Assembly: GCA_964595565.1 (NCBI GenBank)
Contig: CAZQQX010000011.1
Coordinates: 1-50,999, forward strand
Source: JAQVEM01 sp964595565
GTDB lineage: Bacteria > Actinomycetota > Humimicrobiia > Humimicrobiales > Humimicrobiaceae
Reading direction: 5' to 3'
Length of the DNA stretch: 50,999 nucleotides
The notes beneath the pieces were generated by a model. The model did not search any database. It worked only from the letters and a program-made list of their open reading frames with translations, and had not been told where the DNA came from. Positions 1 through 8,762 of this stretch are shown here, piece after piece (within the stretch, counting starts at the first letter, position 1; every line of letters starts with the position of its first letter). Position numbers and translations under genes: made by a program.

Positions 1-789
1 TGTTTTACATGTCTTTTCAAGATTTTCTAAATTAATATTCCCCGAAGCCTCAACCAGAACGGTTCTATCTTTTTTTTCTCTTATTATTTTGATTGCTTTT
101 TTCATCCGGTCTATTTTCATATTGTCAAGCATTATGATATCTGCTCCGCCTGCCAAGGCCTCGTCGAGCTGGTTGAAGTCTCTGACTTCTATTTCAATTT
201 TTAAAGTGGATGGGGCATTGGCTCTAACTTTTTCTATGGCTTTTAAAATCCCTCCCGCAGCCACTATATGATTATCTTTTATAAGTATCCCGTCAAAAAG
301 GCCGAAACGATGGTTATACCCTCCACCGCATAGAACTGCGTATTTTTCAATTTTACGGAGAATAGGTTTTGTTTTTCTGGTATCTTTAATCTTTATCCCA
401 TAGGGTTTTGCTATTTTTACAAATTTGCTGGTAATAGTCGCGATTCCTGACATATGCTGGATAAAATTGAGGCAAATTCTCTCTGCTTTTAGAATTGACA
501 GGGTCGGGCCACTTATATTACAGACCCTGTCCATGTATTCAAGAGAGTCACCGTCACTTTTGAACCAGTCAATTTTTATATTGTCGTCGATTTCTTCAGC
601 CACGAAGTTTACCATATCGGTACCGCTTAAAATTGCGCCGTCTTTTTCCTTGCATACAATGTATGAGAACGTATTTTTATAAGGAGGAATTAGATAATCT
701 GAAGTAATATCTCCCAGACCGTTTAATTCCTCGGAAATTGCTCCGTGTATTAAATCCATAACTTCATTTTTTAAAATTTTATATGCCAT
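1..789 (-). CDS. nadC: Nicotinate-nucleotide pyrophosphorylase (carboxylating), 3' end outside window
   Basis: Quinolinate phosphoribosyltransferase makes nicotinate mononucleotide from quinolinate and PRPP, the third step of de novo NAD synthesis. The reverse strand reads through without a stop from an ATG at 789 to the window edge, giving about 263 of the usual 275-290 residues, so only the C-terminal end is missing. Recognisable family segments are GDITSDYL near the N-terminus, the HMSGIAT segment, KDTRKTKP, the CGGGYNHRFGLFDGILIKDNH stretch split by conserved basic residues, and the late EVRDFNQL and GADIIMLDNM segments of the barrel. The start overlaps the end of nadB by 11 bases, indicating translational coupling in a nadA-nadB-nadC operon. 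The identification is secure; only the true C-terminus is unseen. Confidence 0.95.
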   Translation of the reverse strand, partial: MAYKILKNEVMDLIHGAISEELNGLGDITSDYLIPPYKNTFSYIVCKEKDGAILSGTDMVNFVAEEIDDNIKIDWFKSDGDSLEYMDRVCNISGPTLSILKAERICLNFIQHMSGIATITSKFVKIAKPYGIKIKDTRKTKPILRKIEKYAVLCGGGYNHRFGLFDGILIKDNHIVAAGGILKAIEKVRANAPSTLKIEIEVRDFNQLDEALAGGADIIMLDNMKIDRMKKAIKIIREKKDRTVLVEASGNINLENLEKTCKT

Positions 790-2473
790 TTCCAGTTATA
801 AATGTCCGAGCATCTTCAAAATATACTTTTTTTTGTTGTAGTATTATATGCTTTTTCCAGTTAATGTCATCTTTTTTCGGAAAATCTTTCCTCTGGTGAG
901 TCCCCCTGCTTTCTTTTCTGAGGCCTGCTGCTTTTATTATAATACTTGCTACAGTTAGCATATTTAGAATCTCCAGAGCTTTCTTATTCTTTATTTTATT
1001 AAAATTCAGGTTTTTAATGTAAAAATTAACGAGTTTCGCAGCCTCTTTTAAGCCTTTCTCGTCTCTGAGTATTCCAACTTTTTCAGTCATAGTATTTCTT
1101 AAACCGGAAATGAGCCGGTCTAAATCAGGATAGTTGCTATCTGATTTATCTTCCCTGCATGTTTTTGTTTTTTCGGTTTTGATTTTGTTTAAAATCTCAA
1201 TTATGGATTTATTAACTCTGCTTTCAAGCTCTCTGCTTTTTTGATTTAGTTTTTTTGCTATATCTTCATAAATTTTCCACCCGTACACAACACCTTCTAT
1301 CAGTGAATTGCTGGCAAGTCTGTTTGCGCCGTGTGCTCCTGTTGCTGCTGTTTCACCACAGCTATAGAGTCCCTCTATGTTTGTTTTCCCATTGTAGCTG
1401 GTTTTAATCCCACCGTTAATATAGTGTTCTGCGGGAGATACCTTGATCAGGTCTTTTTTAAGATTGAGACCATTTTCTTTTAACTTTGAAATTATGTGAG
1501 GGAAACGTGTCTTTAAAAGGTTTTCTGGTATATGCCTGGCATCCAGATAAACATAATCGTTACCACATTCACTCATAACTTTTACTATTTCTTTTACCAC
1601 TATGTCCCTCGGGGCAAGTTCTGCTTTGGGGTGTTTTCCAATCATAAATCTATTACAGTGGCAATCTTTAAGATATGCGCCCTCTCCTCTCAGAGCTTCA
1701 CTTATTAAAAATAGCCCGGAATCTTTTGTTTTAAATACTGTGGGGTGGAACTGGATAAATTCTATGTCCGTTATGCAGGCGCCTGCCCTGTAAGCCATAG
1801 CAATACCGTCACCTGTTGATATGGAGGGATTTGTAGAAAGTTCAAAAATCTGACCTATTCCGCCGGTTGCAATTACTGCATTAGAGGTAGGGTATATTTC
1901 AACTTCTCCTGTTTTTACATCCATAACTGTAACTCCCACGCAATTATTTTTTAAGACCAGTACGTCGAGAGCAAAATGCTCGGAGAGAAAATTTATCCGC
2001 CTGGAGCTTCTTGAATAAGAAATTAATTTTCTTTCAAGTTCTTCTCCTGTTGCATCTCCTCCAGCATGAAGAACGCGGGGGTAGCTGTGCCCGCCTTCTG
2101 TAGTAAGGCTGATATCGCCTTCGGAGATATCAAAGTTTATGCCTATTTCAATAAGGTCTTCAATCATTCTCGGGGCGTTACTGGCCAGTATTTCAACTGC
2201 CTTACGGTCACACAGGCCCTGCCCGGCAATTATGGTATCCCTGTAGTGATTTTCCCAGAGATCGGGAGCTTTAATGGCGGCTGCAATGCCACCCTGTGCA
2301 TACCAGGTAGTTGAATTGGAAAGGGAGCTCTTGGTTATGATCTTTATACTGCCTTTTTTAGAGAGCCTCATGGCAGTAGAGAGACCTGCAATTCCGCTAC
2401 CGATAATGATACAATCGGAGTATTCATGAATTTTGTGGTGGAATGACGGGCTTATAAGATATCTTGGTAACAT
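779..2473 (-). CDS. nadB: L-aspartate oxidase
   Basis: This flavoenzyme oxidises L-aspartate to iminoaspartate, which NadA condenses with dihydroxyacetone phosphate. The 564-residue protein has an N-terminal FAD dinucleotide motif, IIIGSGIAGLSTA, at about residues 22-34. It also has the family segments TTWYAQGGIAAA, EGGHSYPRVLHAGGDATG and SPAEHYINGGI, and the flavin-contact region GAHGANRLASNSLIEGVVYG with its conserved arginine. The C-terminal helical domain is present. These features separate it from succinate dehydrogenase and fumarate reductase flavoproteins, as does its place directly after nadA with a 2-base gap. The start is ATG at 2473. The protein is slightly longer than typical NadB of about 530 residues. 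Confidence 0.96.
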   Translation of the reverse strand: MLPRYLISPSFHHKIHEYSDCIIIGSGIAGLSTAMRLSKKGSIKIITKSSLSNSTTWYAQGGIAAAIKAPDLWENHYRDTIIAGQGLCDRKAVEILASNAPRMIEDLIEIGINFDISEGDISLTTEGGHSYPRVLHAGGDATGEELERKLISYSRSSRRINFLSEHFALDVLVLKNNCVGVTVMDVKTGEVEIYPTSNAVIATGGIGQIFELSTNPSISTGDGIAMAYRAGACITDIEFIQFHPTVFKTKDSGLFLISEALRGEGAYLKDCHCNRFMIGKHPKAELAPRDIVVKEIVKVMSECGNDYVYLDARHIPENLLKTRFPHIISKLKENGLNLKKDLIKVSPAEHYINGGIKTSYNGKTNIEGLYSCGETAATGAHGANRLASNSLIEGVVYGWKIYEDIAKKLNQKSRELESRVNKSIIEILNKIKTEKTKTCREDKSDSNYPDLDRLISGLRNTMTEKVGILRDEKGLKEAAKLVNFYIKNLNFNKIKNKKALEILNMLTVASIIIKAAGLRKESRGTHQRKDFPKKDDINWKKHIILQQKKVYFEDARTFITGNGI

Positions 2474-2475
2474 AT

Positions 2476-3390
2476 TTATTTTATAGCTATCATTCTATTG
2501 ATAGCTGATTTCGCCTTTCTGATAACTTCTGTCGGGATTCTTATTTCATATTTTTCATCTTCAAGTGACCACATTACTTTTTCCAGGTTTATGAGCTTCA
2601 TATCGGGGCATATGGCTCTGCTGGTTGCAGGGTAAAAAGTCTTATCAGGGTTTTCTTTTTTTAATCTATGTATTATTCCAATCTCTGTGCCTATTATAAA
2701 GTTCTTTTTTTTGCTCTTTCTGGCATATCTCAGCATTCCTCCGGTTGAAGCAACTTTATCGGCGATATCTATTACATCAGGGGTACACTCAGGATGAACC
2801 ACAACTACGGCATCAGGGTGTTCTCTCTTGAGCCTGATAATGTCTTTTGCGTTTATCATAACATGGGAGGGGCAGTATCCATTCCATAATATAAGTTCCC
2901 TGCCTGTCTGACTCTGCACATAACTTCCCAGATATTTATCCGGTATAAAAATTATTTCTTTATTTCCGGGTATTGATTTTACCACATTGACTGCATTTGA
3001 AGATGTGCAGCATATATCACTCAGAGCCTTGACTTCCGCAGATGAGTTTACATAGCAAACCACTACTGCATCGGGGTGTTTGTCTCTTAATTTTTTAAGC
3101 TGGCCTGCATTTATCATATCAGCCATGGGGCAGCCGCTGCTTTTATCAGGAAGAATAACCTTTTTTTCAGGAGACAGAATTTTAGCGGTTTCGGCCATAA
3201 ACTGGACCCCGCAGAATATTATAATTTTTTTCTGTGTTTTTGATGCTTCATAACTTAATTGAAAGGAATCTCCAACAAAATCGGCAATGTCCTGAACTTC
3301 TCCAATCTGATAATTATGTGCCAGTATGATGGCGTCCTTTTCAACTTTCAGTTTAATTATATTATTTAAAATTTCTACGTTTGAGTTCAT
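2476..3390 (-). CDS. nadA: Quinolinate synthase
   Basis: Quinolinate synthase uses a [4Fe-4S] cluster to condense iminoaspartate with dihydroxyacetone phosphate. The 304-residue protein is of the short type found in thermophiles and anaerobes. The three expected cluster ligands are visible: Cys87 in SSGCPMAD, Cys173 in NGYCPSH and Cys261 in AICPDM. Their spacing matches characterised short NadA proteins. Substrate-site segments AHNYQIGEVQDIADFVGDS and HPECTPDV are intact. A GGGAA-type Shine-Dalgarno sequence lies just before the ATG. It is the first gene of the nad operon, and an inverted repeat sits directly upstream (3402-3425). Confidence 0.96.
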   Translation of the reverse strand: MNSNVEILNNIIKLKVEKDAIILAHNYQIGEVQDIADFVGDSFQLSYEASKTQKKIIIFCGVQFMAETAKILSPEKKVILPDKSSGCPMADMINAGQLKKLRDKHPDAVVVCYVNSSAEVKALSDICCTSSNAVNVVKSIPGNKEIIFIPDKYLGSYVQSQTGRELILWNGYCPSHVMINAKDIIRLKREHPDAVVVVHPECTPDVIDIADKVASTGGMLRYARKSKKKNFIIGTEIGIIHRLKKENPDKTFYPATSRAICPDMKLINLEKVMWSLEDEKYEIRIPTEVIRKAKSAINRMIAIK

Positions 3391-3401
3391 ATTTTTTCCC
3401 G

Positions 3402-3425
3402 AGTAACAGAATTACCCCTGTTATT
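3402..3425. promoter_or_regulatory. Inverted repeat in the nadA leader, possible operator
   Basis: The arms AGTAACAG (3402-3409) and CTGTTATT (3418-3425) pair over eight positions, one of them G-T, around an 8-base centre. The repeat ends about 12 bases upstream of the nadA start and just before its Shine-Dalgarno sequence. Its position fits a repressor site or leader hairpin controlling the NAD operon. It does not clearly match a known NiaR or NrtR operator, so the regulator is unknown. Confidence 0.35.
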
Positions 3426-3610
3426 GTAAAACAACATCTATAAAATTAAAATAAGTACTTTTCCCGTCTATTGATTAAAAAGTTAAATAAAAATAGAAAC
3501 TATATGAATGGGAGAGATTTATTTATTTCTCTTTTAATGTTATTATTTCAAATTCAGATGAATTTAATTAAATTTTTTAAAACCTTACTTATTTTTATGG
3601 TGATATTGTA

Positions 3611-5683
3611 TTGAAGTTGATTATAAGTGAAAAGGAAATAGCTGCCAGAAGAATTGCCGGTATGCTTGCGGGGGATGGCGTAAAAGAGGAAAAAGTATAT
3701 GGTGTTCCCGTTTATCACTTTGACCTTGATGGAGAGGGATATAGAGTAATTGGCTTAAAGGGCCATATAATGAAGGTGGATTACCCTGAAGAATATTCAA
3801 ACTGGTTTAAAGTAGACCCTGTAGAACTTATTGATGCCAGGATAGAAAAGATCCCCATCCAAAAGAAGATAATCCAGGCATTAAAAAAGATTTCGGGTGA
3901 TGCCGATGGGGTTATTATAGCTACGGATTATGATAGAGAAGGCGAACTTATCGGTTATGACGCAATGCAAAAATTAAAGGAATTAAATGCACTGATAACA
4001 ACAAAAAGGGCGAAGTTTTCAGCTATTACCCCGAAGGATATAAGGCAGGCATTTGGAAAGCCGGGTAGAGTTGATATAAACCTCGCGTTTGCCGGTAGAG
4101 CAAGGCAGGATATAGACCTTATATGGGGAGCAACTCTGACCCGTTTTATATCTCTTGCCACTTATCAGGTTAAAGATAAATTTCTCTCCGTGGGAAGGGT
4201 GCAGACACCTACCCTCACTCTTATTGTTGATAAGGAATTAGAGATAAAATCATTCACTTCCACTCCTTACTGGTCTGTGAGTGTAAAACTTATGACTGAG
4301 CCAGGTGAGGAATTTGAAGCCAGTCACAAAACAAAGAGATTCTTAAAAAAAGAAGATGCACGCAATTTATTCTCCCGGCTCGGAGAAAAGGGAACTGTTC
4401 AGAAGGTAAATGAAAATATTAAAGACATAAAACCCCCGACTCCTTTCAACACCACTGCTCTTATAATAAGCGGCAATTCAATTGGTTTTTCTGCATCAAA
4501 GACTATAAGTATTGCAGAAAGCCTGTACATGAATGGTTATATCAGTTATCCCAGGACCGATAATACAGTGTATTCTTCTTCTATTGACTTAAAGGAAATT
4601 GTAAGAGCTCTGGAGGTTTCGGGTGAATATAGAAATATGTGTGAAATAGTCCTGGCCCGTAAAAAAATAGTTGCCAGCAGGGGTAAAAAAAGGTCAACCG
4701 ACCATCCGCCAATCCATCCCACATCGGTTGCAGAGAAAAGTAATCTGAGCAGTGATGAATGGAAGCTTTATGATTTGATTGTCAGGAGATTTTTATCTAC
4801 TTTAATGCCAGCAGCAAAAATCAAAAATATAACTGCGTTAATTGATATAAATGGAGAACCATTTGTTGCCAGTGGTTCCAATATAATAGAAGGAAACTGG
4901 ATAAATTTTTATCCATATTATAAGTATAAAGATGTTTTTCTACCCGGACTTAAGGAAAATCAGGAACTCAGGGTCACCTCAAAGGATTTACAGGAAAAAG
5001 AAACGAGGCCTCCCGCGAGGTATACCCAGGGGAAGCTGGTTGAAAAAATGGAGGAGCTTGGCCTGGGGACCAAAGCTACCCGACATACCGTTATCCAGAA
5101 TTTAATACAGAGGGGTTATATTAATGGGAATCCGCTGCGTCCAGGGGAAAAGGCTATTGCTGTGGTTAAAATGCTTAAGAAACATGCGGAAAAAATATCA
5201 TCTCCGGATATGACTTCGGAATTGGAAATGTATATGGATGCTATTGTGAGTGGTGACCAGACAAAAGAGGATGTTGTAAATATATCCAGGAGGATGTTGA
5301 AAGAGGTTATGGTTAACCTGAAGAATGAAAAGGATGAAATATCGCGGGAGATAAAAAAGGGGATAAAAGAAGATATGATTGTGGGGGAATGCCCGCGGGA
5401 AAACTGCACCGGTAATTTAATTGTAAGAATATCAAGAAAGACAAAGAAAAGATTTATAGGCTGCAGCGCTTACCCTGAGTGTAAGGTCACGTTCCCGCTT
5501 CCACAGAAAGGGTTACTGATTACAACCAGGGAGGTCTGCAAGCATTGTAATTATCCCATAGTTAAAATTATAAATAAGGGAAGAAAACCCTGGAATTTAT
5601 GTATAAACCCGGATTGTCCCGGAAAAGATGAGAAGTATAAAAATTACAAGGATAACAGAAGAGTTAAAAAAGCTTCTGATTAA
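3611..5683 (+). CDS. topA: DNA topoisomerase I, archaeal-type (type IA)
   Basis: Type IA topoisomerase relaxes negatively supercoiled DNA through a transient 5'-phosphotyrosine link. The N-terminal Toprim domain begins LIISEKEIAARRIAG, not with the VESPAKAKTI form usual in bacterial TopA. It continues with GLKGHI and ATDYDREGELIGYDA, which carries the acidic metal ligands. The catalytic tyrosine is Tyr313 in ISYPRTDNT. Two C-terminal four-cysteine zinc ribbons follow, CPRENC with GCSAYPEC and CKHC with CINPDC. The overall style matches the archaeal TopA family, which is uncommon in Bacteria. Translation starts at TTG 3611; no upstream in-frame ATG was found and the ribosome binding site is weak. 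The 3' end overlaps the fumarase alpha gene by 56 bases. Confidence 0.93.
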   Translation: MKLIISEKEIAARRIAGMLAGDGVKEEKVYGVPVYHFDLDGEGYRVIGLKGHIMKVDYPEEYSNWFKVDPVELIDARIEKIPIQKKIIQALKKISGDADGVIIATDYDREGELIGYDAMQKLKELNALITTKRAKFSAITPKDIRQAFGKPGRVDINLAFAGRARQDIDLIWGATLTRFISLATYQVKDKFLSVGRVQTPTLTLIVDKELEIKSFTSTPYWSVSVKLMTEPGEEFEASHKTKRFLKKEDARNLFSRLGEKGTVQKVNENIKDIKPPTPFNTTALIISGNSIGFSASKTISIAESLYMNGYISYPRTDNTVYSSSIDLKEIVRALEVSGEYRNMCEIVLARKKIVASRGKKRSTDHPPIHPTSVAEKSNLSSDEWKLYDLIVRRFLSTLMPAAKIKNITALIDINGEPFVASGSNIIEGNWINFYPYYKYKDVFLPGLKENQELRVTSKDLQEKETRPPARYTQGKLVEKMEELGLGTKATRHTVIQNLIQRGYINGNPLRPGEKAIAVVKMLKKHAEKISSPDMTSELEMYMDAIVSGDQTKEDVVNISRRMLKEVMVNLKNEKDEISREIKKGIKEDMIVGECPRENCTGNLIVRISRKTKKRFIGCSAYPECKVTFPLPQKGLLITTREVCKHCNYPIVKIINKGRKPWNLCINPDCPGKDEKYKNYKDNRRVKKASD

Positions 5684-6485
5684 AGCAAGCTTTAATTTGC
5701 CGGATGATATTATAAAGGCTGTAAGGGATGCTGTTGATAAAGAAACTGCTCCGGAAGCTAAAGAAGTTTTGAAGCTTATTTTAAAAAATGAGAAGATCGC
5801 GCGCAGCCAGAGACTTCCACTGTGCCAGGATTGTGGCCTGGTTTATATTGACATTGAGATTGGGAAGGGCGTCTATATAGAAAAAAGTGAAGACCTGGAT
5901 AAGTTGTTAAATAAAACGGTAGCAGATGCCTATAATGAGAACTACCTGAGGAAATCAATTGTTACGGACCCACTTTACGAGAGAAAGAATACTTCTGATA
6001 ACACCCCGGCGATAATTCATATCGGCTTTACAATGAATAAAGATATCAATCTCAGGATTTACCTGAAGGGTGGCGGGAGTGAGAATTGTTCTTATCTGCA
6101 TATGATTAACCCCTCGGCCGGCGAGAATGAAGTAGTAAAACTTGTGGTCAATCAGGTAAAAGAAAATGTTACCAGATGCTGTCCCCCGGTAGTACTGGGT
6201 GTTGGAATTGGTGGTTCTTCTTCGGAGGTAACCGGGATGGCAAGGATTGCCAGTTTTAGAAATATAAATAAGAGGAACCCGGACAAAAGATATAATAAAT
6301 TAGAAGACAGGATTCTTGAGGCTGTAAATGAAACCGGGATAGGGCCACAGGGAATCGGGGGCAGGACTACTGCCCTGGCATGTAATATAGAATATGCTCC
6401 CTGTCACATGGCTACCCTGCCGGTAGCAATTTTTATGGGTTGTCACTCTATGCGCCGTGCAGAGTCAAAAATATCTCCGCCATAA
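5628..6485 (+). CDS. Class I fumarate hydratase (or L-tartrate dehydratase), alpha subunit
   Basis: This is the N-terminal iron-sulfur subunit of a two-subunit hydro-lyase that normally interconverts fumarate and malate. The 285-residue protein has PLCQDCG (Cys66, Cys69; most homologues read PICQDTG), GGGSENCS, the CCPPVVLGVGIGG segment, GIGPQGIGGRTTAL and a terminal GCHSMRRAE that matches the usual family ending. The ATG at 5628 lies inside topA; no later in-frame start would keep the conserved first helix, so a 56-base overlap is accepted. The beta subunit normally follows on the same strand. Here it lies on the opposite strand and the two reading frames overlap tail to tail at 6443-6485. 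Fumarase and tartrate dehydratase cannot be told apart by sequence reading alone. Confidence 0.9.
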   Translation: MRSIKITRITEELKKLLIKASFNLPDDIIKAVRDAVDKETAPEAKEVLKLILKNEKIARSQRLPLCQDCGLVYIDIEIGKGVYIEKSEDLDKLLNKTVADAYNENYLRKSIVTDPLYERKNTSDNTPAIIHIGFTMNKDINLRIYLKGGGSENCSYLHMINPSAGENEVVKLVVNQVKENVTRCCPPVVLGVGIGGSSSEVTGMARIASFRNINKRNPDKRYNKLEDRILEAVNETGIGPQGIGGRTTALACNIEYAPCHMATLPVAIFMGCHSMRRAESKISPP

Positions 6486-6994
6486 ATATCGTAAGCTACA
6501 AATAGAGGTAAGTTTTTTACCTCTATCCGGTAAACGGCTTCGGCCCCGAGGTCGTTGTAGGCAATGATTTCTATGCTTTCTACTTTTGTGGAAAGGTATG
6601 CAGAAATACCCCCTATCATTATAAAATAAACAGATTTATATTTTTTTAAGAGGTCCTTAATTCTATCACTTCTTTTACCCTTGCCTATGGTTGCTTTTAG
6701 TCCCTGCTTCAGAAGTGGTTCGGTTAAATTATCCATTCTGGCGCTGGTGGTCGGGCCAATGCTCCCGCTTTTTTTACCTGGAGGAGTTGGTGACGGTCCA
6801 ACATAGAATATGGTACCGTCCTTCAGGTCAACGGGTAGTTTTTTATTTGAATGGATAGCTTCAATAAATCTTTTATGGGCTGCATCTCTTGCCCCCAGTA
6901 TGGCACCGTTCAGGTATACTATATCTCCTGCTTTTAATTTTTTAATATTTTCTTCCGTAAGGGGCGTTGAGAGCCTGAAAGTGCTACTCTTCAT
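6443..6994 (-). CDS. Class I fumarate hydratase (or L-tartrate dehydratase), beta subunit
   Basis: This is the C-terminal swivelling-domain subunit that pairs with the alpha subunit encoded at 5628-6485. The 183-residue protein begins STFRLSTPLTEENIKKLKAGD, with family segments VYLNGAILGARDAAHKR, FYVGPSPTPPGK, GSIGPTTSARMD and GGISAYLS. The length is typical for TtdB-like or FumA C-terminal subunits. The gene starts with ATG at 6994, 32 bases downstream of the end of the lipoprotein gene on the same strand, so the two are probably co-transcribed. It runs toward its partner and its last 43 bases lie antisense to the end of the alpha gene. No frameshift or truncation is visible, so both subunits look functional despite the odd arrangement. 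Confidence 0.9.
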   Translation of the reverse strand: MKSSTFRLSTPLTEENIKKLKAGDIVYLNGAILGARDAAHKRFIEAIHSNKKLPVDLKDGTIFYVGPSPTPPGKKSGSIGPTTSARMDNLTEPLLKQGLKATIGKGKRSDRIKDLLKKYKSVYFIMIGGISAYLSTKVESIEIIAYNDLGAEAVYRIEVKNLPLFVAYDIYGGDIFDSARRIE

Positions 6995-7026
6995 TATTAC
7001 CGGACCTTTTTAAAATAAAAGCTCTG

Positions 7027-7872
7027 TCAGTCATAGTTATCAAAATGCCTGTCTCTCTTGAAGTAATTGTCATAAAAATATGGAGTTTTTCTGTAAGGAG
7101 GCTGTCTTTTGCTCCTTCTTGAGCTGAATATTATTATAAAAATGATAAAAATTATAAATAAGACTATAATACCTAAAATTACTATCAGGAAATAGGTAAG
7201 GAATTTGGTTTTTTTCCCTTCTATATATATATTTTTTTCCTCACCATATTTAATATTCCATATAGCGATATTGCTTTCTCCTAATATATCTGCATTGTGT
7301 CTTATTATTTTTACCGGGAACTTTATCTGATAGGTTATATTTAAAATGCTGCTGTCAGCCCTGGCCAGGTCAGCGAGCCGGTTATAGTCGGAATTTATAT
7401 CTGAAGAAGTAAGAAGGATGTCATCTATTTTCATATCTATGAAATCATTAAAAAAATATTCGCTGTAGAAGAAATAGTCATTTTTTTCCAGTTTCGCGTA
7501 AAATCTTTCCGGTGGATTTTCAGAAAAATTATCTATGGATATATGCTGAAGAAAATTTACGTCATCAAAACTAAAAGTAGTGGTAAAGTGAGTATGTTCA
7601 CCCTCTTCATATGTTTTTAGCTCTCCTTCGGGAAAGTTCTCAATATTTTCCAGTATCCTGTTGTAAATAGACTGGCTCTGGTCCGGGATGGCTTCACTTT
7701 TCTGGAGGTATTCTGTTTTTACTGCTATATCAATTGTTCTGGTCCCGGAGTAATCGGAGTTTAACTCGGTAAAAATGTCAATGAGTGTCTGGTCGCAGGA
7801 AGTTATAAAAAGAAGTATAAAAATACAGAGAATAAATATTATAAAAATTTTTACGTAGTTTATTTTTGTCAT
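7027..7872 (-). CDS. Lipoprotein with C-terminal membrane helix, function unknown
   Basis: I do not recognise a named family with confidence. The 281-residue protein begins with a basic N-terminus and a hydrophobic signal ending in the lipobox-like LFITSC. This suggests lipid attachment at the cysteine near residue 26. An extracytoplasmic domain of about 190 residues rich in acidic and aromatic residues follows. A second strongly hydrophobic segment rich in isoleucine (about residues 227-250) comes next, then a short basic and tyrosine-rich tail. The double anchoring vaguely recalls DUF3153-like membrane proteins, but that is only an impression. The gene is divergent from tmk and upstream of the fumarase beta gene. 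Confidence 0.75.
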   Translation of the reverse strand: MTKINYVKIFIIFILCIFILLFITSCDQTLIDIFTELNSDYSGTRTIDIAVKTEYLQKSEAIPDQSQSIYNRILENIENFPEGELKTYEEGEHTHFTTTFSFDDVNFLQHISIDNFSENPPERFYAKLEKNDYFFYSEYFFNDFIDMKIDDILLTSSDINSDYNRLADLARADSSILNITYQIKFPVKIIRHNADILGESNIAIWNIKYGEEKNIYIEGKKTKFLTYFLIVILGIIVLFIIFIIFIIIFSSRRSKRQPPYRKTPYFYDNYFKRDRHFDNYD

Positions 7873-8131
7873 GATTACTCTAATATGTTAATAAATAATT
7901 TTAGCATATTAATATTAATATTGTATAAAAAGTTGGCATTTTAAGGTTAAAGAAATTATCTTCAAGAGGGAAGGGAAAATATTTCCGGGAGCTATAATTA
8001 TTTTTATGCAGTTTAGCTCTTTCATTAAAGTTTTAAATTTCCTATTATTAAGATATTATAATCTGGTAAGAGAATGATAAACGATACAAAATATGGAATT
8101 AATATATCAATAATCTTATTAACAACTTATT
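7873..8131. other. Divergent intergenic region between the lipoprotein gene and tmk
   Basis: This 259-base gap should hold promoters for both flanking genes. On the minus strand, TGCTAAAAT around 7899-7907 resembles an extended -10 element for the lipoprotein gene, without a good -35. TATAAT occurs at 8057-8062 on the plus strand, but again with no convincing -35. The tmk start has no recognisable Shine-Dalgarno sequence. An AT-rich element at 7904-7923 shares 14 bases with another divergent gap at 38074. No small gene or RNA was recognised. Confidence 0.4.
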
Positions 8132-8761
8132 ATGAAAAAAGGATTATTTATAACTTTTGAGGGTCCCGATGGCTCGGGTAAGACCACACAGATAAAATTA
8201 CTGGCAGACTATCTAAGACAGAAAGGGTTTGATGTGGTTCTTACTGTGGAGCCCGGCGGAACAGAGGTTGGTCAGAAGATAAGAGATATTTTGCTTGCCG
8301 GGGAGAAGGTGAATATATCTGCATGGGCTGAAACTTTTTTATTCCTGGCATCCAGGGCGGAGCTGGTATCAAAAGTGATAAAGCCGGCACTGGAAGAGGG
8401 TAAGGTTGTGATATGTGACCGGTTCTTTGATTCAACAGTTGTTTATCAGGGAATCGCAAGGGGGCTCGGGGATAAAAAGATTTTAGAATTGAGCCTTGTG
8501 GCTACTGGCGGGCTGGTACCGGATATGACTTTTTTGCTTATGATAAAGGTTGGAAGAGGAGATAAGAGGATAAAAGGTACAAACAGAAAAAGAGATAGAA
8601 TAGAACTGGAAGAAGATGATTTTAAACAAAAAATTTACAGTGGGTATCTAAATATTGCCAGTAAAAATAAAGGCAGGTTTGTAGTTATTGATGGAGAAAA
8701 AAGTATTAAAGATATATTTGAAGAAATAAAGAGCAAAATTTATACTGTGTTAAAGATTTGA
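8132..8761 (+). CDS. tmk: Thymidylate kinase
   Basis: Thymidylate kinase phosphorylates dTMP to dTDP with ATP. The 209-residue protein has the P-loop GPDGSGKTT at residues 11-19, the nucleotide-binding segment VEPGGTEVGQKIR, the SRAELV segment and the CDRFFDSTVVYQG motif that contacts dTMP. The length is standard. The ATG at 8132 starts the protein with the expected MKKGLFITFEG. The gene is followed after one base by holB and then ricT, a grouping common in Firmicutes and several deep-branching phyla. It is the first gene of this plus-strand cluster. Confidence 0.96.
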   Translation: MKKGLFITFEGPDGSGKTTQIKLLADYLRQKGFDVVLTVEPGGTEVGQKIRDILLAGEKVNISAWAETFLFLASRAELVSKVIKPALEEGKVVICDRFFDSTVVYQGIARGLGDKKILELSLVATGGLVPDMTFLLMIKVGRGDKRIKGTNRKRDRIELEEDDFKQKIYSGYLNIASKNKGRFVVIDGEKSIKDIFEEIKSKIYTVLKI

Positions 8762-8762
8762 A

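Noticed and set aside
425..682. Plus-strand open frame of 85 codons
   Set aside because: It lies wholly antisense to nadC, whose translation is clearly conserved.
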